This document shows, one piece after another, positions 16,584 through 16,863 of a stretch of DNA of 16,863 nt. This stretch comes from Zygnema cylindricum (lineage: Eukaryota > Streptophyta > Zygnematophyceae > Zygnematales > Zygnemataceae). Each line of letters begins with the position of its first letter. The first letter of the stretch is position 1. The notes beneath the pieces were generated by a model that was given only the letters and a program-made list of their open reading frames with translations, ran no database searches and was not told the DNA's origin. The position numbers and the translations under genes were made by a program. The stretch spans positions 146,911 through 163,773 of the forward strand of contig JBBHKE010001185.1 in assembly GCA_037447655.1 (NCBI GenBank). Direction: 5' to 3'.

Positions 16584-16863
16584 TTTGTCTTGTTGTTTTG
16601 GAAAGCTTTAGTCCTCTCTATGCCTCGATTGTGTGAGAGAGAGAGAGTTTCACGACTTAGCATATGTTTGGTTGTAAGTTCGTTTCATTACACACCAGAA
16701 TTGATGTTCCACTAGATCGGTAGGGAGTACACCTTAGTATACACTCCCAAGACACAAGTCACTACAAGAAAGAAGACACTCCAGAATATCCGATTGTTTG
16801 TGCATAGATATACTTGAGGACAAAATGGCACATGGAGATTTGTCTACGGTGCCGAATGTGATA
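16584..16863 (+). repeat. R repeat, copy 3 (forward, runs off the window)
   Basis: It aligns with 8921-9181 from TTTGTCTTGTTGTTTTGGAA through TTTAGTCCTCTCTATGCCTC, a GAGAGAGAGAG run, ACTTAG, CACTCCCAAGACAC and CCAGAATATCC to TCTACGGTGCCGAA near the window end. It may continue beyond 16863. It is preceded by GGCGCC-containing DNA (about 16548) not shared with copy 1. Confidence 0.8.

Overview
The window looks like repeat-rich nuclear DNA of a land plant. This is inferred from plant-type Ty1/copia retrotransposon relics, a Helitron-type PIF1 helicase relic, AT-rich non-coding DNA and telo-box-like AAACCCTA words. I could not fix the lineage; a bryophyte or other non-seed plant is possible but unproven. 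I found no intact gene, no rRNA or tRNA, no CRISPR array and no host gene with a credible open frame. Everything that reads as protein is a decayed transposable element.

Layout. Positions 1-792 are non-coding flank with a small telo-box repeat. Positions 793 to about 8118 hold a nearly full-length but dead Ty1/copia element, called Copia-A here. It has a 5' LTR of about 0.97 kb, a degenerate primer binding site, gag with a CCHC zinc knuckle, protease, integrase, reverse transcriptase, RNase H, a polypurine tract and a 3' LTR. The order PR-INT-RT-RH is diagnostic of copia. The RNase H region is split by about 1.2 kb of foreign, apparently non-coding DNA (about 5795-7023) carrying a 23-bp tandem repeat next to a 9-bp-stem hairpin. 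Copia-A has many stops and at least six frame changes, and its LTRs differ at very roughly 15% of positions by eye, so it is old.

Directly after the 3' LTR, on the minus strand, is the C-terminal end of a Helitron PIF1-like helicase (8119 to about 8600). Its coding similarity runs right up to the LTR edge, so Copia-A probably sits inside or against an older Helitron.

From about 8.9 kb on, an unidentified repeat (called R) occurs three times: forward at 8921-9181, inverted at about 13722-13813, and forward at 16584 to the window end. The first two copies point towards each other and bracket 4.9 kb containing a second, unrelated and 3'-truncated copia relic (Copia-B, about 11500-13723: gag, protease and integrase, with no reverse transcriptase or RNase H found). 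The remaining DNA (13.8-16.6 kb) has no recognisable genes but holds three strong short hairpins and a pair of diverged direct repeats.

Nothing here acts as a functional gene set. The value of the window is its record of nested insertion and decay. I see no convincing new biological system; the best leads are the R repeat family, the RNase H insert and the hairpin-rich tail.
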